Positions 1 through 13,945 of a stretch of DNA of 64,000 nucleotides are shown piece by piece. Numbering within the stretch: the first letter of the stretch is position 1; each line of letters opens with the position of its first letter. A program made the translations under genes and the position numbers. The notes beneath the pieces were generated by a model, which worked only from the letters and a program-made list of their open reading frames with translations, was not told the DNA's origin and made no database searches. Source of the stretch: Ceratothoa steindachneri (taxonomy: Eukaryota > Arthropoda > Malacostraca > Isopoda > Cymothoidae); the NCBI GenBank assembly GCA_963969495.1, contig OZ018330.1:72255954-72319953 (forward strand), written 5' to 3'.

Positions 1-1144
1 ATCGTAACGGCTAACACTGCTGGCGGCGCGCAAATGGTCAGCAAAAGCATTGGTGACCGCCAGGCCGTAATTCTCCAAGGAACCATCTAAGTTGAGTGCG
101 GAGGTATGATGATTAGCATAACGGCCCCTGATCTTATTAATCCTTGAATTTCAGCGAGCCTGACGAAGGGTTCTTTGGCGAAGCGCACGAGCTTGGTTTC
201 GGTCGATCTTGTTGCACAAAGCTGGGTTCTTTCGGAATCGGGCATCGGCTAACTTGTAATTTTTGATAGCTGTTACACACGTCGAGGTCCACCAGCGCAC
301 GGTTGAGCGGCCCGTGGCAGGTCGCCTCCGTGGGATGGTCTGTTTTGCTGCATTGTAGATATTCGATGTAAAGTATTCTACTGCCGCGTCCACTCGATTG
401 AAGGTCCCTAAGGATGCACTTGTGAAGGACGCCTCTTGGAAACCTTCCCAATCTGCATGACCTAAGTCCCACTTAAGTGGCATGGTTGTATGAGGGCTAA
501 CTTGAATGGCCGACAAGACAATAGGGAAGTGGTCACTCCTATGGAGATCGTCAAGAATTGACCATCGAAATTCCGTGAAGTAATCAGGAGAACAAACAGG
601 CAGGTCAACACAGCTAAAAGAGTCCGTCTGGACATAATAAGAGGTAAAATCACCAGTATTTGAAGACACAAAGGAAGTCGAATAATAAAAGAGACTCTAA
701 AACACTGCATTTGGCCTTTCGAGTGATGTCACCCTAGTATGGGTGACGAGCGTTAAAATCTCCTAGTGATAAGAATGGGGAGGGCAACTGGTCTATAAGT
801 TCTAAAAGGTCGGGTCTTGACCATGATAGACAAGGGGGTAAGTAAATAAAGCAAAGCGTAAAAAGTTTATTAAGAAAAACTCTCACGGCAACAGCTTGGA
901 GGGTATTATGTAGGGAGATAGGAGAAACATGGTAGGATGAAGACACCATGATTGACACCCCCGTCATGAGAGGGGTTTCCCGCAGGAGCAATAGAGTTGA
1001 AAGTGAGAAAGCCAGGTACTGGAGGAATGGGCCGTATACCTAGTTTATTCTCCTGAAGACAAATAACAGCGGGTTGGATAGTTGTCAAAAGAATTTTGAG
1101 TTCTTCCCACTTTGGAAGAACGCCTTGACAATTCCATTGTAAAA
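1..1144 (-). pseudogene. ORF2 endonuclease part, family-1 copy A
   Basis: The reverse strand encodes an apurinic/apyrimidinic-like endonuclease start (QWNCQGVLPKWEELK, then AVICLQENKLG). The distal part, with SDHFPIVLSAIQVS, is in another frame. The arginine codon CGA before WSILDD is intact here; the complete copy B has a stop at that place. The domain nicks target DNA for target-primed reverse transcription. Frameshifts split it, and the window ends before the RT catalytic motifs. Confidence 0.75.
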
Positions 1145-1152
1145 TGGAAGAT

Positions 1153-2901
1153 ATTATGTTTGACGATTAGATACCACTGTGGATATATTTTTCTCTTTTG
1201 AGGCCGATATTGTATTTGAGGTTCGTCCCAAAGAGCTTGGGAGACGGAGAGATGATTTTGAGGAGCCTGCTTATGTCGGGGGAGAGATCCTAGATGGAGC
1301 AGTAACTGGGGTTTTCTTTGTGGGTTTTTGGACAACCGACCGAGGCCCTAGATTGTAATTCGGGCTCACAACCTGGTGGAAAAGGAAGATCAAGAAGGGA
1401 TTTTCGGCTGGTAGATCCGGATTCATGGGTAGAGGGTATTTTCGGTGTCTGAGGAGTTGGTCCAACCTCCGCGATTGGTGACGTTGGAGTATCAACTGCT
1501 TCCATCGGATCTTGGGTTGAAGGGTGAGCGCAACGAACAGGTGATCTGAGCGAGGTGTGTATCTGCCATCGTTTGGATCAGGATGGGGCCTAAGTCCTGT
1601 GGATGGCGGGAGGGACTTAAGGGCATAGAATGATCAGCCATAGGGGAGTAGTCCATTGAAGATTCTCGTGGTTCGCCTGAGTCAGTTCCAGGGGCTGCCC
1701 GCTTATTGGTGGTCGATGACCCAGGTGAGGAATCCTTCCTCTTACCACTGGGCTTTGTGTCTCGGAGCTGGGTGGATGAACCTTCACTGGCCGATGTTGA
1801 GGATTCTTTCAAATAGCGTCTGATGTCTTCAAGTGTCTCACCCTGAGCGTCTCTCCCAGCTAGAGCTGCTGGAGCTACATTGGGGGCTACATTTGTTATC
1901 TCGGTGTGAGAGCGATGCTTCGACTGCATATTCTGAATGTTTTCGACGCTGCGGGAAGATCTAGGGTGAAGTGCTTCAGGCTGGTCGGAGCTTGCGCGTG
2001 ATGGTAGGTTTCGTCCAGCGTCACGTAAAACGTCAGAGAAGACCCGGCCGAGTGGCGATTTTGTGCTTTAGCACGCTGGCGGGCCTCTCTTATATCTAGA
2101 CGTAGGGAGTCGCGCAAAGCGAGCACTTCCTTTTCATATAAAAATATAGAGGAGATTTTTGACGCATCACTGTGGGTACCTCTGCAGTTGGCACAGCGGG
2201 GTGTTTTGGTGCATTCGGGGCCATGGTAGTCAGAGCTGCAATTCACGCAGGAGCAAGGGTGCCGACAGCCACGGCAAACATTTCCAAATTGATTGCAATT
2301 GAAGCAGCGTCTGTGTAGTTCGATGTAAGGACTTACCGGGACATGAAGGTACCCAGCTTTAATATACTGCGGCAGTTCTTGTCGTTCAAATGTTAAAATC
2401 AGTGTGGCGGTTGGGACTTTAGTGGAGCCTAATGTTTTAGTTACCTTGTGTACGTGTGTGACACGTTAGGTACCGAGCTTACTCTGAAGGCGGGTGGGGT
2501 CGTAGTCCTTTAGTTCGTTTGAGTGGACGACACCTTTGACGAAATTCAGACGCGGATGGGGCGAGACAGTTATTGGAATTTCAGCTATCGAAGATAGATT
2601 TCGCACAAGGTTGTGTTGAGAGTGTGATGACACCTCGACTACGACATCACTTCCTCTTGACCACATCCGGCGGGGTTCACCACAGCGGGACTCAAAAGAT
2701 TCATTGACGTCAAACACATCCACTTTTGCAAGTGGGATGTCGGATGATGAATTCATGACAAGAAAGCGAGGATAATCTAGATTTGGGTCTACTTCGTTGG
2801 AATAGGGGTCCAACGAGCAAGAGAAGGCTGAGGGGAGCTAAGGAACATTTGGCACGAGAACTCTTACGAGAAGGGGAGGTTTTTGGTTTATGGCTAGCCA
2901 T
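1153..2901 (-). pseudogene. ORF1 (gag-like, CCHC zinc knuckles), family-1 copy A, broken
   Basis: The start MASHKPKTSPSRK is the same as in copy B. The protein breaks by frameshift after about 40 residues and resumes in other frames. An RNA-recognition-like central segment (ITVSPHPRLNFVKGVV) and zinc knuckles with CVNCSSDYHGPEC and CANCRGTH are legible. In the element, ORF1 would bind the element's RNA and form the RNP. Several frameshifts and premature stops mean this copy is dead. The stop aligns with copy B's at 1153. Confidence 0.8.
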
Positions 2902-3310
2902 TGCAAAAAGAAAAAACTTCGCATTCTCCATTAGGGCTCCCCACCATGGAGGCCTACAAGGGCCTGGCACTACTGCAACTATACAGTCAGTTACGTTCGG
3001 TATGTCCTCTTGGAGAATGGATACGGATCCACACACCATCTTTTGAAACCTAAGAGGCTGCCTCTTTCACCTTCATGATAGAGCAATTCGGAACCAATCC
3101 ATTAAACGAGCAGAGGTCGGGTATCGATAAGGATTACTAGATAGTTGAAGTAAGAGCGTAATATAAGAGGAAAGAAAGAGGGGCATGTCAAAAGTCTTGT
3201 TGGCATCACCATGGGTCCCCAATGGGGACCAGGGGTGACGCCCCTCGCCACGACAAGGCCAGAGCCTCTGAGAACAACCCCTGAAGAAAAGATCCCAGAG
3301 AGGGAGGAGG

Positions 3311-4342
3311 TAGACTCGATAATAAGAACATAAGAAAAGAAGGAGACTGCAAAAGACCATTCATGGCCTACACTTGGCAGCTCATGTATGTATAGAACGA
3401 GTGTCAAGTAAATTATAGAAGTTAAATAGGTTTCAGCTATTCTATTGAAATTTCCTGATTGTGACCTTTTTCACCTCACAATCATGCATCATTTCCGGTT
3501 TCTGTGCGGGTGGGGAGAGCCTTCATCTGTACCAGGCTTTTTCTCATGCTACATATTAGGGCTTTCCCAAAATAGTACCTCCATGGTTTGGTTAGCAATG
3601 TCCTTTGAGTTACTACTATTCCTTGTGACTCTCAGCAGAGTCTATGCCCTCCCGCGTGTTGACCGTACGTGGAAACCCTGTAATTCCCCGTGCCCACCTT
3701 CCACGACTTGCAACCTTGAGGTGGCCGCAAACTTCGTAGACGGGCTGGTTTGGTGGCCAACAGAAGGCTAGGTTAGCTATTTCCTGTTTAATCAACACTA
3801 ATTGACCTAGATAGAGCCAAATTAGCCTTCTGTTGACCACCAAGGAGTCGATTCGGCACCTGGTGTACTGACACGGCATCTGCCTGGGCCCCGTGTGGTT
3901 ACTGGAGTATACGAAATGTTGGGCCGCTGGGAGGTGAGTGCGCCTGGTGTTTTTTTCTTTACTTAGTTTATGGGTAAATCTCCAATTCTCTTATCCCCTC
4001 CTTGCTACTTCTCGATTAGTCTCCTTCTAAAATGTCAATGAATTAGATCCTGAGCTCGACTCCTCGATTAGTAGTACGAAAATCTAAGATTGACTGCTCT
4101 CTAAAGTCCATGATATCGATTTGAACGATGCCGTTGAATCTGGTTGCAGTGACCAAGGCGGATGCGGGCTCGTGGTTGTCTCCGTACAAAAAGGTGTGAT
4201 CAGATCAAACGAACTAGAAGATTGACCTATCTTAACTACAAGATAAGATGCAAGTTAGACGTGTTACAGATGTTTTTAGGTTAACAAAAGGTGCTTACAT
4301 CTACATTATTTAACGCCCACAATTTATTAACTCCTGCTCCTG
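3311..4342. other. Stretch without recognisable gene
   Basis: I see no conserved protein or RNA gene between the family-1 copy A and family-2 copy C. The short open frames here have no recognisable motif and are treated as chance. Confidence 0.5.
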
Positions 4343-4849
4343 AAGGGGCGCGACGATTTGCCATCTTTGCCGCCGTGCTGACGGGACTCAGCACCCAGTC
4401 CGAACCTAGCTTAGCCTCTTCTTCTTCTATCAGACAGCCTGTATTTCTCACCTACTTCGTCACTTTTCATACAACCTCTCCCACAACTTTCTCTGGTCAG
4501 CCTCTTCTCAGCCAACCGTCCCGAATCGGGGCTGATGGGGGAGGGAACAATGTTCCCTAACCCCTGAGATCCGGGTTGGGATGGTGGATTTTAACAACCT
4601 GCTTCATCCCCACCCATACCTTCATCCATCCCCTTTCCTTCTCACTTCAAAATCTTCTCTTTTTTTTACGCCGTGTCCAAGGTGGAGCCGCCAGGCCACC
4701 AGGCGGGAGGAGTGGTCCTGACTGGCAGCACCTGGATCTGACAAGCCTGTACGAACCCCTTGCAGGGCGGTCTACTGCGAGGGGTGATAAGCTATTGCAC
4801 CCCGTGAAAAATTTAGGGTCACCATGCCCAATGATGTGAAAATTAAAGA

Positions 4850-6703
4850 TTTGCCCTCAATTTTCCCCTGTGCATCGACGGAGCCGCCCTCAGGCAGTTC
4901 CACAGAAAAAAATGGAGGTCCCTCCCCCATGGGCTTGCGAAGGGGCCCCTCCAAATTTCTCTAACCGGAGAGGAGGCTTACTCCTCACCTTCGCCTACGG
5001 GTGTAGGGGACTCCACCTCAACCCCTTCTCTGGAGGTGCTCTCGGTCACCTCCCTCTTTCCAGCGGCAGTCCCCCCTTTTCTTTCCAAGGGGACTGCCAA
5101 GAAAGCCAGCTGGCAACCCATAGCCAACCGCTCCCTATTGAAGCGGCTCGATAGGGCAAACCCCCTGAGGGGTGAGAGGGAAGCCAGTTCCCTTCGGTCG
5201 CTTCCCTCAAAAGACCTGCTGGCAAGAATATTGAACTTTGACGGGGTCAAGGCCTGTGCCTCCCCATGTTGCCAACGTGACCTGCGATGTCCTGGCAAGG
5301 GATGGCCAAGTAAATGCCCCCCTGGGATAGACATAATCTTTAAGGCAACCCAGCCTCAGACGGTAGGGCCTTCCATGGATAGGAATTTGGGCTCTGCGCC
5401 AACACCTAACCCGAATCTACCCATATGCAAGGTCATCTTCAAACAGCCTGGGTTTCCAAGGCATTACAAGGAGGGGAGAGATCTCCTCTGGCCGGTGCTC
5501 TCACGGCTTCCAGGACCGTTTCCATCTTGGAGAAGCACCTGCCTGAGGCCAGTCCATCTGGCTTGGGGGCTCCTGCCGGCGGAGGGGTTAAGTGGGTTCC
5601 TTTCCCGCCTTCCTCTCCTAAAAAGAAAAATACTAAGACTAGGGGCTCCTCTCCATCCTCGGGGCCTGCGGGGACGGATGGATCTGCTGCCACTTCGGTA
5701 AGCGACCAAGCCAAGATCGAGGCTTTCTGCCTCCCCCCCATCCCCTTCGGGTGCGGAGCCCCTGACTATGACTAAGACCAAAAGTACGCAGGGTGAAGCC
5801 TCGATAACATCGGGGCCCTTCATTCAGAGGCTACCTGGCGTTTTTGACCCCACTGGCTTTAAACTCTCCCTTGTTATTCGACCAACTGATGGCACAAGGT
5901 TGGCCAAGGGCAACATGATCCATCAGAGGAAAGCATTAGTTAGTGTAATTAGTAGAGAGCCGAGGGTGACCCGTTTCTCCGACGGGGCCCTTTTGGCGAA
6001 TGCAGCGGGATCCCTCCAAGGAGGCCAAAATAAGTGCTCTTCGGACACTTGATGGCACCCCGGTGATTGTGACCCCGCACTCTACCATGAACTTTGTGAA
6101 AGGCGTAATTTATGCGAGGACATAACCTTAGAGCTGAACGACCATGGGGCGGTCAAGGTCGAACGTGCGATGAGAAAACAGGGAGGGACCTCGAGACCCA
6201 CCCCTTTACTCTTCACGTTCGACTGTGACAAGCTCCCTGAGTCGGTGAGTGCCGGTTAGTACCGCTACCGTGTGAAGGCATTTGTGCCACTGCAGCGGCG
6301 GTGCTATTACTGTCACCGCTTCGGCCATACGAATCGCTCATGTAGACATGCAAAGTCGGTGTCACCCGAATTAGGTGTAAATTGCTCCAAGGCTACACGC
6401 GATAAGTGTAAATCATGTGTGGCCAAGTGTGTCAATTACGGAGAGCTGCACCCCGACTTCAAAGCAATGTGGTGCATATATCCTTGAGAAAGAAATCCCG
6501 GCCGTTCAGGCCCAGAATCGACTCTCATTCCGCGAGGGTAAGGACTTGGTCTTGGCACGCCCGGCTCTTCCTGGGACGTCTTATGCTCAATGGTTAGAAA
6601 GACACCCTCTGCTCGTGGCCCATCCAGGCCAACGTGCACGGTTGTTTCCGCACCCATTCAGAGCCTTTCTGCGGGTTCTACTCACCCCGGGTTCTCCCTT
6701 GTG
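4850..6703 (+). pseudogene. ORF1 (gag-like) of family-2 copy C, broken
   Basis: The order is: a Pro/Ser/Lys-rich N-terminal region; the conserved block FIQRLPGVFDPTGFK at about 5820; ALLANAA at about 5990; a segment with VIVTPHSTMNFVKGVIY at 6060-6110; and zinc knuckles RRCYYCHRFGHTNRSC at 6296. Copy D shows the same domains in the same order. Frameshifts and stops at about 5770, 6050, 6260 and 6487 break the frame. It would have been the RNA-binding nucleoprotein of the element. The reading frame changes at about 6703 into ORF2-end sequence. Confidence 0.75.
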
Positions 6704-7041
6704 AGGCATCGCCATTTGATGAAGCGCTCGCCTGCGCCGTCCCCTATTCTTGTCAAATGTCCCAGTCTAAGTGATCTTCGCGCACGTTACCTGTCCCTTG
6801 TACTCTTGACGGGTTCGTGCACACCAACCTCTGTACTTGATGGTGGAGGCCGGCCTTCCTTCCGTTATTTAATATTCAACTATGCATCGCGGTCTTCTTC
6901 ACCGGGGAAGGGCGAGCCTTCCCCCGTCGATGGAGCTTGCTCTATATACTTTCAATTTGTTTTTTTTCTTTTGCTTTTTGTTTGTTTTGTTTTCTTTAAT
7001 TTAACCTTTAATATAGCCTAGATTTAAACTAGCTTTAGTAC

Positions 7042-7070
7042 GGCGACTTATGCCCTAGAAGGCAGGCGCC
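7042..7070 (+). ncRNA. 3' terminal stem-loop of family-2 element (copy C)
   Basis: The segment GGCGACTTATGCCC...GGCAGGCGCC folds as an outer stem GGCG/CGCC and an inner stem TGCC/GGCA, with the TTA bulge seen in other copies. The same 29-nt layout occurs in copies D, J, I, F and K, and in a modified form in E. It probably marks the RNA 3' end for the element's own RT (inference). Confidence 0.55.
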
Positions 7071-7097
7071 AGATGAGAAATATAAATAATGAAATGT

Positions 7098-7195
7098 TTC
7101 CATTTCAGTTCTGTTTTCGCAGGGGCCATAGTACCCTTGATCTCTTTGTACGTTTTGAGTGATCGGTCCGGAAAGCTTTCTCCTGTTTTGCTCAT
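7098..7195 (+). mobile_element. Small family-1 RT fragment
   Basis: In one frame it reads FRRGHSTLDLFVRFE, stop, SVRKAFS, matching the FRKGHSTLDLLVRFEGSVRKAFS region of copy B's RT on the opposite strand. It abuts the 3' tail of family-2 copy C. It is a dead fragment of about 100 bp. Confidence 0.7.
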
Positions 7196-7710
7196 ATTGC
7201 AAAAATAGGTAGGTCTGTAGGCACCCAAATCGCAGGATTTAATAGGCCCAGCGAGGAACTCAACAAATGGACACTCGGTGAATCTATCAAATCCTAAAAA
7301 TGGGTATTTGTATAAATTCAGTTAATAATATGCCACGTGTAATAAATATGAAACCAGATAATTAGAAAAGGAAGTAAAATATATCTATTCAATAATATAA
7401 AGCAAGCAGTTCGTCAGAGTCAGGCGGAAACACATGAACGTACGCATGATGGAAACACAAACATACGTGTGCTGAGAATAATTATAATCAACCAAAGAGG
7501 TCACAATGGGAGACAACAGGCAAGCTGAACAAATACAGGCTCTGACCAGCAAAATTTCACAAAGAACTGTAAAAGACGAGCGATTCCCTATAGTTAAGAT
7601 AATTCCCAAATATGTAGGTACAACAGGTACAGATCGCTGTCGGAACTCCACCCAAGGGGTGGAAGTAACTAACAAATCAGATCATTAGGTCCGCCCCACG
7701 GAGACGGCAC
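7196..7710. other. Stretch without recognisable gene
   Basis: I recognise no coding or RNA feature between the RT fragment and the microsatellite. Confidence 0.5.
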
Positions 7711-8008
<298 letters not shown>

Positions 8009-8009
8009 C

Positions 8010-8504
8010 ATAATTGTGGAGTTAATTTATTCGATCATTAAGTCAAAAATTCAGTAGTTAAGATCTATCAATCAGAGTCGGCTAATCAGAGAATCAGTCA
8101 GTCCCTTATTAGCATTACGAAACCCCGTTAATTCGCCTAAATCCTGCCTCCTTCAGACTCGATATTCACTTATTCACTGATCGCAAAGAACTCGAGACGT
8201 CTTCGCTTGCCCCTTTTAGTAGGCCAATTTAAGAATAAAGTTTTTTTGCCGAGTCCTTTCGAAGTCTTTCTTTTTCTTACCCCAACCAAAATTGGAGGAT
8301 GGGTGCCAGTGCCCTTGAGAGGTAAAAAAATGTGCTGTTGCGAGACTTTTTTGCCCCCCCCTCCATTATAAATTATAAATAATAAATGATTAAGAGGTTC
8401 ATCAGCTTTTCAATACTATTGTAGGGGTGCGAAGATGTATCAGAAAAAAATTCCTTCCAAAGCGAGAATATAAATAGCCCATTAAATTACCAACTCAAAA
8501 CGGA
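8010..8504. other. Stretch without recognisable gene
   Basis: AT-rich sequence with short homopolymers and no recognisable coding or RNA feature. Confidence 0.45.
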
Positions 8505-8505
8505 C

Positions 8506-8575
8506 TCGCCGTAGCGTGATGGCTAGAGTGCTGGCATTTGGATTCAAAGACCCACGATCGAAACTCCCAAAGTCC
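8506..8575 (+). repeat. tRNA-derived SINE head (candidate)
   Basis: TAGCGTGATGGCTAGAGTGC resembles a tRNA D-arm with an RNA polymerase III A box. About 30 nt further on, GATCGAAACTCCC resembles a B box. This spacing suits a tRNA-derived SINE promoter. The anticodon arm is poorly paired, so it is not an intact tRNA gene. The 3' extent is unknown. Confidence 0.45.
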
Positions 8576-8639
8576 ACAATTTTTACGAAGAAAATTCACG
8601 TAGAAAACGGAAATCAAGGAAAACGATTTCAGCGGCTAA

Positions 8640-8735
8640 CTCATCAAATCAACAGAAATCACGTCATCAAGAATCAAGAAGAAATCATCACGTCATCAAG
8701 AATTCGGAAGGAATCATCACATCAAGAGAAATGCA
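8640..8735 (+). repeat. Degenerate tandem repeat, about 30-bp unit
   Basis: Three imperfect units share the core ATCACGTCATCAAGAA. They directly follow the tRNA-like head and could be the internal body of the same SINE. The overlapping open frame is considered non-coding. Confidence 0.45.
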
Positions 8736-8759
8736 AGTTAATATGAAGATACATCAAGA

Positions 8760-9337
8760 AAAGAATATCGAAGATCAAGAACTAACCCAGCCAAATTAAA
8801 AGAAGAAGGAATCTCAGCCAATAAGAATACCAAGAATCAGATAAATGGAAGACAAATGTTTCAAGGGGGCAACTTCAGTCAAGAAGAAATAAATAGATTT
8901 GAATATAGAAATCTCAAGATGAATGATATTAAATAAAAAAGAAGTTATAATAAATGCCCCCCCCCCCCCATACTATAACTAAAAAATGATATGCTAAATT
9001 TATTATAGTTTTACATTATAACCATTTACTAATGTTATTATTTAATTTCAATATGTCTCAGGCTGATCTCAAAGAATACACATAACACAGTTCCTGTGTG
9101 AATTTTCACAACTATCAAATTTAACATTAATAGTATAGCAATTCTCACTAGCAAAACAACTTGAATAATATTATAACTCTAATACCAGTAATAGAAGGAC
9201 AAGAATTAAGCAAAAACTCACTGTACATAAAAATGTACAAGCATTTCATACATAATAATCGAAAAAAATTAAAATCAAATTTCAAGCTCATATAGCAACG
9301 CCTCTGGGCATTTCTATAATAAAAACCTCCTGGGAAA

Positions 9338-9338
<1 letters not shown>
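8760..9338. other. AT-rich stretch without recognisable gene
   Basis: AT-rich sequence with a poly-C run near 8958. No coding or structural RNA feature was recognised. Confidence 0.5.

Positions 9339-9418
<80 letters not shown>
9339..9418. repeat. (AT)n microsatellite
   Basis: About 80 bp of pure alternating AT. Confidence 0.97.
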
Positions 9419-9420
<2 letters not shown>

Positions 9421-10182
9421 ATTATTATGTAAAATTCATATCATGCAATCCTTTAACTTTGTAAATTAAATCATATTTTATGTACAACTTAATAATTAAT
9501 TCATTCATTTATTTTACTTGTCAATTCATTTAACGTACTACTGTTTCAAACAACATCTCTTAAAATTTCACACAAAAACAAACAAACACACGCTTTCAGC
9601 TCGACCTTCTGGAACAATATTCTTTCCCATTCGAATCTCACCATTCTTCGTATAAAGTTCGGTAATCATTCCTTCTACAATTAGTCATTTACCTCCAAAC
9701 AAATCCTACTTAGTTTAATTCCACTTCCTCTCACAATTATTTGCAAACGACCATACGAGAGTAGGTCCTAATTATATTTACTTCTCATATTGCAGCCTCT
9801 AATTCACAGGCCATCATAGTTACCATATTATTCCACCATATTATTTCATATTTATTTCACGTACTTCAATTCACTTCGCATCTTTTTACTGTAAATCATA
9901 TTTTACCATATCTTACATTGTATACCTAATCCAACTTATCTCATTGTACATTCGTTGATTCTATGAATATATTTATATTTGTTTAATTGTTTTTTCTTAA
10001 AACCCAGTTCATTATTTCGTCTTAGGCCTAAAAACTATCAGGCGACAACTTCGATCAAATAAATTTATGGTTATGGTTTTCTAAACGCTATTTAGGCTGT
10101 TTTATTAACGGAAAATAAACCCCATGAATTACCATATACTGTACTCATCAGCACAGCATAATCTTTTAAACTAAAAACACAA
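9419..10182. other. AT-rich stretch without recognisable gene
   Basis: I see no gene. It precedes the protease relic, but no gag or LTR boundary could be recognised in it. Confidence 0.45.
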
Positions 10183-11087
10183 GTGATTCGTGGGTCTATC
10201 ACCTCTGCAAGCTCAGTTTTTTCTCTGGTCGATCCTCCTTTTAGTATTTACGACCCACTTTCCGGTTTTTCATTTTTAAGTGACACCGGTGCTCAATGCA
10301 ATGCCATTCCAACCTCTCCGGACGACAAAGCTTGCCTGTCTGACCTTGTCCTTAAAGCCGCTAACTTTTCGGATATAAGGTCATATGGAAGGCGTAACCT
10401 CGAGATCTCTCTTGGGTTACGTCGTGTTTTTCCATGGACCTTCATCGACGCCGAGGTCGACATCCTAATTTTGGGCCTCGATTTACTTTCGGCTTACGAC
10501 CTTTTGGTCGATTGTCGCAATCGCAAGCTTGTCGACAGAACCACTACTCTGACCCTTTCTGGTTGTTTTTTTCCTTCTCAGTGTTCTCTCCTTTCTGTTC
10601 GTCCCCCTACAACTGCCCCACACTTCTAACAACTCCTGCGGGAATTTCCTGGCCTTAGTCTGCCACCTTCAAAGGACAGGCCTATCAAGCACGATATGGT
10701 TCATAGGATAGAGACGACAGGAGGGCCTGTATTTTCATGCCCCCATAGACTGGCCCCGGATAGACTTGCTCTAATAAAGCAGGAGTTCAGGTTTATGATG
10801 GAGGCCGGAATAGCTTTTCAATCTACCTCTTCCTGGGCTTCACCGCTTTACGTAGTGCCAAAGTCTACGCCGGATAAGTTCAGGGCTGTGGGTGATTACA
10901 GGCGACTCAATGCTTGTACCATTCCAGATAGATATCCTCTTCCTTTCCTGTCTGATTTTAATTCTGCTCTTTTCGGTTGTTCAATCTTTTCTCGACTCGA
11001 TTTAGTTCGTACTTTCAACCAAATCCCTATTCACCCAGATGACGTCCCAAAGACGGCTATCACCACGCCATTTGGTTCTGTGGGCAG
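10183..11087 (+). pseudogene. Ty3/gypsy-type pol relic: aspartic protease plus start of RT
   Basis: The first part is a retropepsin: FLSDTGAQCNAIP carries the catalytic Asp-Thr-Gly-Ala, and ILGLDLLSAYDLLVD is the typical second motif. An in-frame TAA at 10627-10629 interrupts the protein. The same frame then continues through LREFPGL into [34 protein letters not shown], and [17 protein letters not shown], which holds the first catalytic Asp. RT stops at about 11087, right after ITTPFGS and before the second catalytic (YxDD-type) motif. It is a truncated, inactive LTR-retrotransposon fragment. Confidence 0.85.
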
Positions 11088-11577
11088 GGAGTCGAAAAAT
11101 TCTAACTGAGCTCCCTTAGTTCGAATTAAATCTTCTAGATGCTCCAGAAATTGCGTGGGACGCCGGTCGCCCATCTCCTGAGTATTTAACAGCATCCTTA
11201 GATTTTCGACTTGTGATCTCCCAAACTCCTCCCTAAAAGCCTTTTTTAATTTGTCCCAAGCCTCAATTCTACCACTTTCTAGCAAGATGTTTTCAAAAAG
11301 TGAAAAAATTCTTAATGGTAAATTTTGAGTGATGCAGAAAATCGGGTTTTGTTCAGAGATGGCGTGATGCATCATTATAATCTTTTCCATTTCTAACCAG
11401 GCAATGGGGTTGCCCGAATGATATTTTGGGAGGACGATCATCTTTTTGCATAGATGACGAATGGTTGAGGATGCTTGCGGAAGTAACATTAGAGTTACTC
11501 GTATTGTTGGAAGCAGTAAGGCCAGCCTGTGATGTCATAATGGTGTGAGTTGTCAACGAAGCTGTTGATGTAACCAT
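11088..11577 (-). pseudogene. Ty3/gypsy-type gag (capsid) relic, inverted against pol
   Basis: The minus strand starts MVTSTASLTTHTIMTSQAG, has a frameshift near 11400, and continues through AWLEMEKIIMMHHA, WDKLKKAFREEFG and TQFLEHLEDLIRTKG, a pattern typical of Ty3/gypsy capsid domains. It meets the plus-strand RT tail to tail at about 11087. In an intact element gag and pol would have the same direction, so this is a rearrangement or two insertions. The link to the adjacent pol fragment is inferred. Confidence 0.65.

Positions 11578-13944
<2,367 letters not shown>

Positions 13945-13945
<1 letters not shown>

Larger units (their letters stand above)
1..3310 (-). mobile_element. Family-1 non-LTR retrotransposon (I-clade-like), copy A, 5' part
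   Basis: This block is co-linear with 32124-35616 of the complete copy B. Reading right to left it contains the 5' leader (3310 to about 2902), a gag-like ORF1 and the endonuclease part of ORF2. The window edge cuts it at the start of the reverse-transcriptase region. Its 5' boundary (about 3310) matches copy B's exactly, so it began as a full-length 5' end. Compared with B it lacks about 90 bp of leader and about 60 bp near 145 (between the endonuclease and RT parts). The 3' end and target-site duplication lie outside the window. Confidence 0.85.
4343..7096 (+). mobile_element. Family-2 non-LTR retrotransposon copy C, ORF2-deleted
   Basis: The 5' leader from 4343 matches the reverse complement of copy E (20227 leftwards) and, from about 4496, copy D (45062 leftwards). 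ORF1 follows (about 4850-6703). Then, at about 6703, the sequence jumps directly to the extreme end of ORF2 (SLSDLRARYLS matches copy D at 39.6 kb) and the 3' untranslated region with its stem-loop (7042-7070). Endonuclease, RT and RNase H are missing. It looks like an internal-deletion, non-autonomous derivative that keeps both ends. Confidence 0.8.

Noticed and set aside
5036..5701. 221-codon frame on the plus strand inside family-2 copy C
   Set aside because: The GC-rich, Pro/Ser-rich ORF1 region is open in several frames; matches to copy D put the coding sense in a different frame for most of it.
8506..8575. Intact tRNA gene
   Set aside because: Anticodon arm and acceptor stem do not pair properly; only pol III box-like segments remain.
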